DNA from: Methylococcaceae bacterium
Lineage (GTDB): Bacteria > Pseudomonadota > Gammaproteobacteria > Methylococcales > Methylomonadaceae
Assembly (NCBI GenBank): GCA_003542275.1
Contig: DPKY01000015.1
Location: 1-5,595 of the forward strand
DNA length: 5,595 bases
Direction of reading: 5' to 3'
Part shown: piece after piece, positions 5,316 through 5,595 of the stretch
Position numbering within the stretch: the first letter of the stretch is position 1
Layout: every line of letters starts with the position of its first letter
Program-made: the position numbers and the translations under genes
Notes under the pieces: generated by a model
Database searches by the model: none
Seen by the model: the letters and a program-made list of their open reading frames with translations, nothing else
Told to the model about the DNA's origin: nothing

Positions 5316-5595
5316 TTATTTCTTTTCTGCCGAGGCTTTGGCTTCAAGGGCTTTTGCGGGCGCTGGGCCTTTGAGCGCCTTAGCGTCTGTTTTCTTCCCT
5401 TTTTTATCGTCAGCGTGCTCGGCGGCAACTTCTTCTGTTTCGGGGCGTTGATAGGCTCTGGAGAATTGCCGCGCAAATATATTATCCACCGTAACAATGG
5501 GAATCAATAAAATGACAAGCACACCAATGGCCACAAAGGCAGGATTCATAATGGTAGACAGCCAATAAGCCGCAATCGCACCAAAGAGCATGGTT
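5316..5595 (-). CDS. Membrane protein of unknown family with a lysine/alanine-rich C-terminal tail (probably 5'-truncated at the window edge)
   Basis: The reading frame is open to the right edge. The only visible ATG (5591) has just 4 nt upstream, and a short hydrophobic helix begins immediately at it (LFGAIAAYWL). The true start may therefore be outside the window and this the C-terminal end of a larger membrane protein. From that Met there are 91 residues. Two hydrophobic segments (about 2-15 and 18-36) are followed by a charged juxtamembrane stretch (ARQFSRAYQRPE) and a low-complexity tail (about 52-91) dominated by Lys, Ala and Glu. The tail is probably cytoplasmic, judging by the basic residues after the last helix. 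I do not recognise the family; the last helices of a transporter are one possibility. The stop is followed at once by a clear intrinsic terminator, which supports a real gene end. Confidence 0.65.
   Translation of the reverse strand, partial: TMLFGAIAAYWLSTIMNPAFVAIGVLVILLIPIVTVDNIFARQFSRAYQRPETEEVAAEHADDKKGKKTDAKALKGPAPAKALEAKASAEKK

Noticed and set aside
5220..5510. Plus-strand open frame of 96 codons opposite the Lys/Ala tail and terminator
   Set aside because: It is cysteine/phenylalanine-rich because it is the complement of Lys/Ala codons, crosses the minus-strand terminator and has no family resemblance.
1..5595. Search for CRISPR arrays, tRNA/rRNA genes, insertion sequences and attachment sites
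   Set aside because: No spaced repeats, cloverleaf-like segments, transposase motifs or flanking terminal inverted repeats were seen; coding genes fill nearly the whole window and no gene-free gap exceeds about 90 bases.

Overview
The window looks like chromosomal DNA from a gammaproteobacterium of moderate GC content. The main reason is a full-length exonuclease I (SbcB) that follows the enterobacterial protein motif by motif; this protein family is largely gammaproteobacterial. The companion genes (an MTA/SAH-type amidohydrolase, HypA/HypB nickel chaperones, a J-domain protein) fit that lineage. I cannot name a genus. There is no sign of phage, transposon, CRISPR array, tRNA or rRNA.

Layout. 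At the left edge (1-350, minus) is the N-terminal part of a TRZ/ATZ-family amidohydrolase, probably an MTA/SAH deaminase. It diverges from sbcB (440-1903, plus) across an 89-bp intergenic region carrying a perfect TATAAT box that also reads as TATTAT on the other strand. Twenty bases after sbcB comes a membrane acyltransferase-3 family O-acyltransferase (1924-2988, plus), probably co-transcribed. Its 3' end overlaps by 35 bp, tail to tail, the 3' end of hypB. A long hairpin, best paired in plus-strand RNA, begins 11 nt after the acyltransferase stop and lies inside the hypB coding region.

The right half is a minus-strand cluster, read right to left: the 3' end of a membrane protein gene with a lysine/alanine-rich tail (5316 to the edge), then an intrinsic terminator (5287-5314). 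Next come a CBM48-like plus helix-hairpin-helix fusion protein (4682-5269), a small membrane-anchored J-domain protein (4117-4650), hypA (3762-4103) and hypB (2954-3760). Spacings in this series are 31, 13 and 1 nt, so the four genes probably form one operon.

How they work together. HypA and HypB deliver nickel to [NiFe]-hydrogenase, and sometimes to urease. No other hyp gene or hydrogenase subunit is visible here, so they must serve an enzyme encoded elsewhere. The link to the J-domain and CBM48-HhH proteins is positional only. SbcB (DNA repair and recombination) and the acyltransferase (envelope glycan modification) have no obvious shared role. I see no clear evidence of an entirely new system. 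The most unusual items are the fusion protein, the membrane J-protein next to the nickel chaperones, and the antisense-embedded hairpin.
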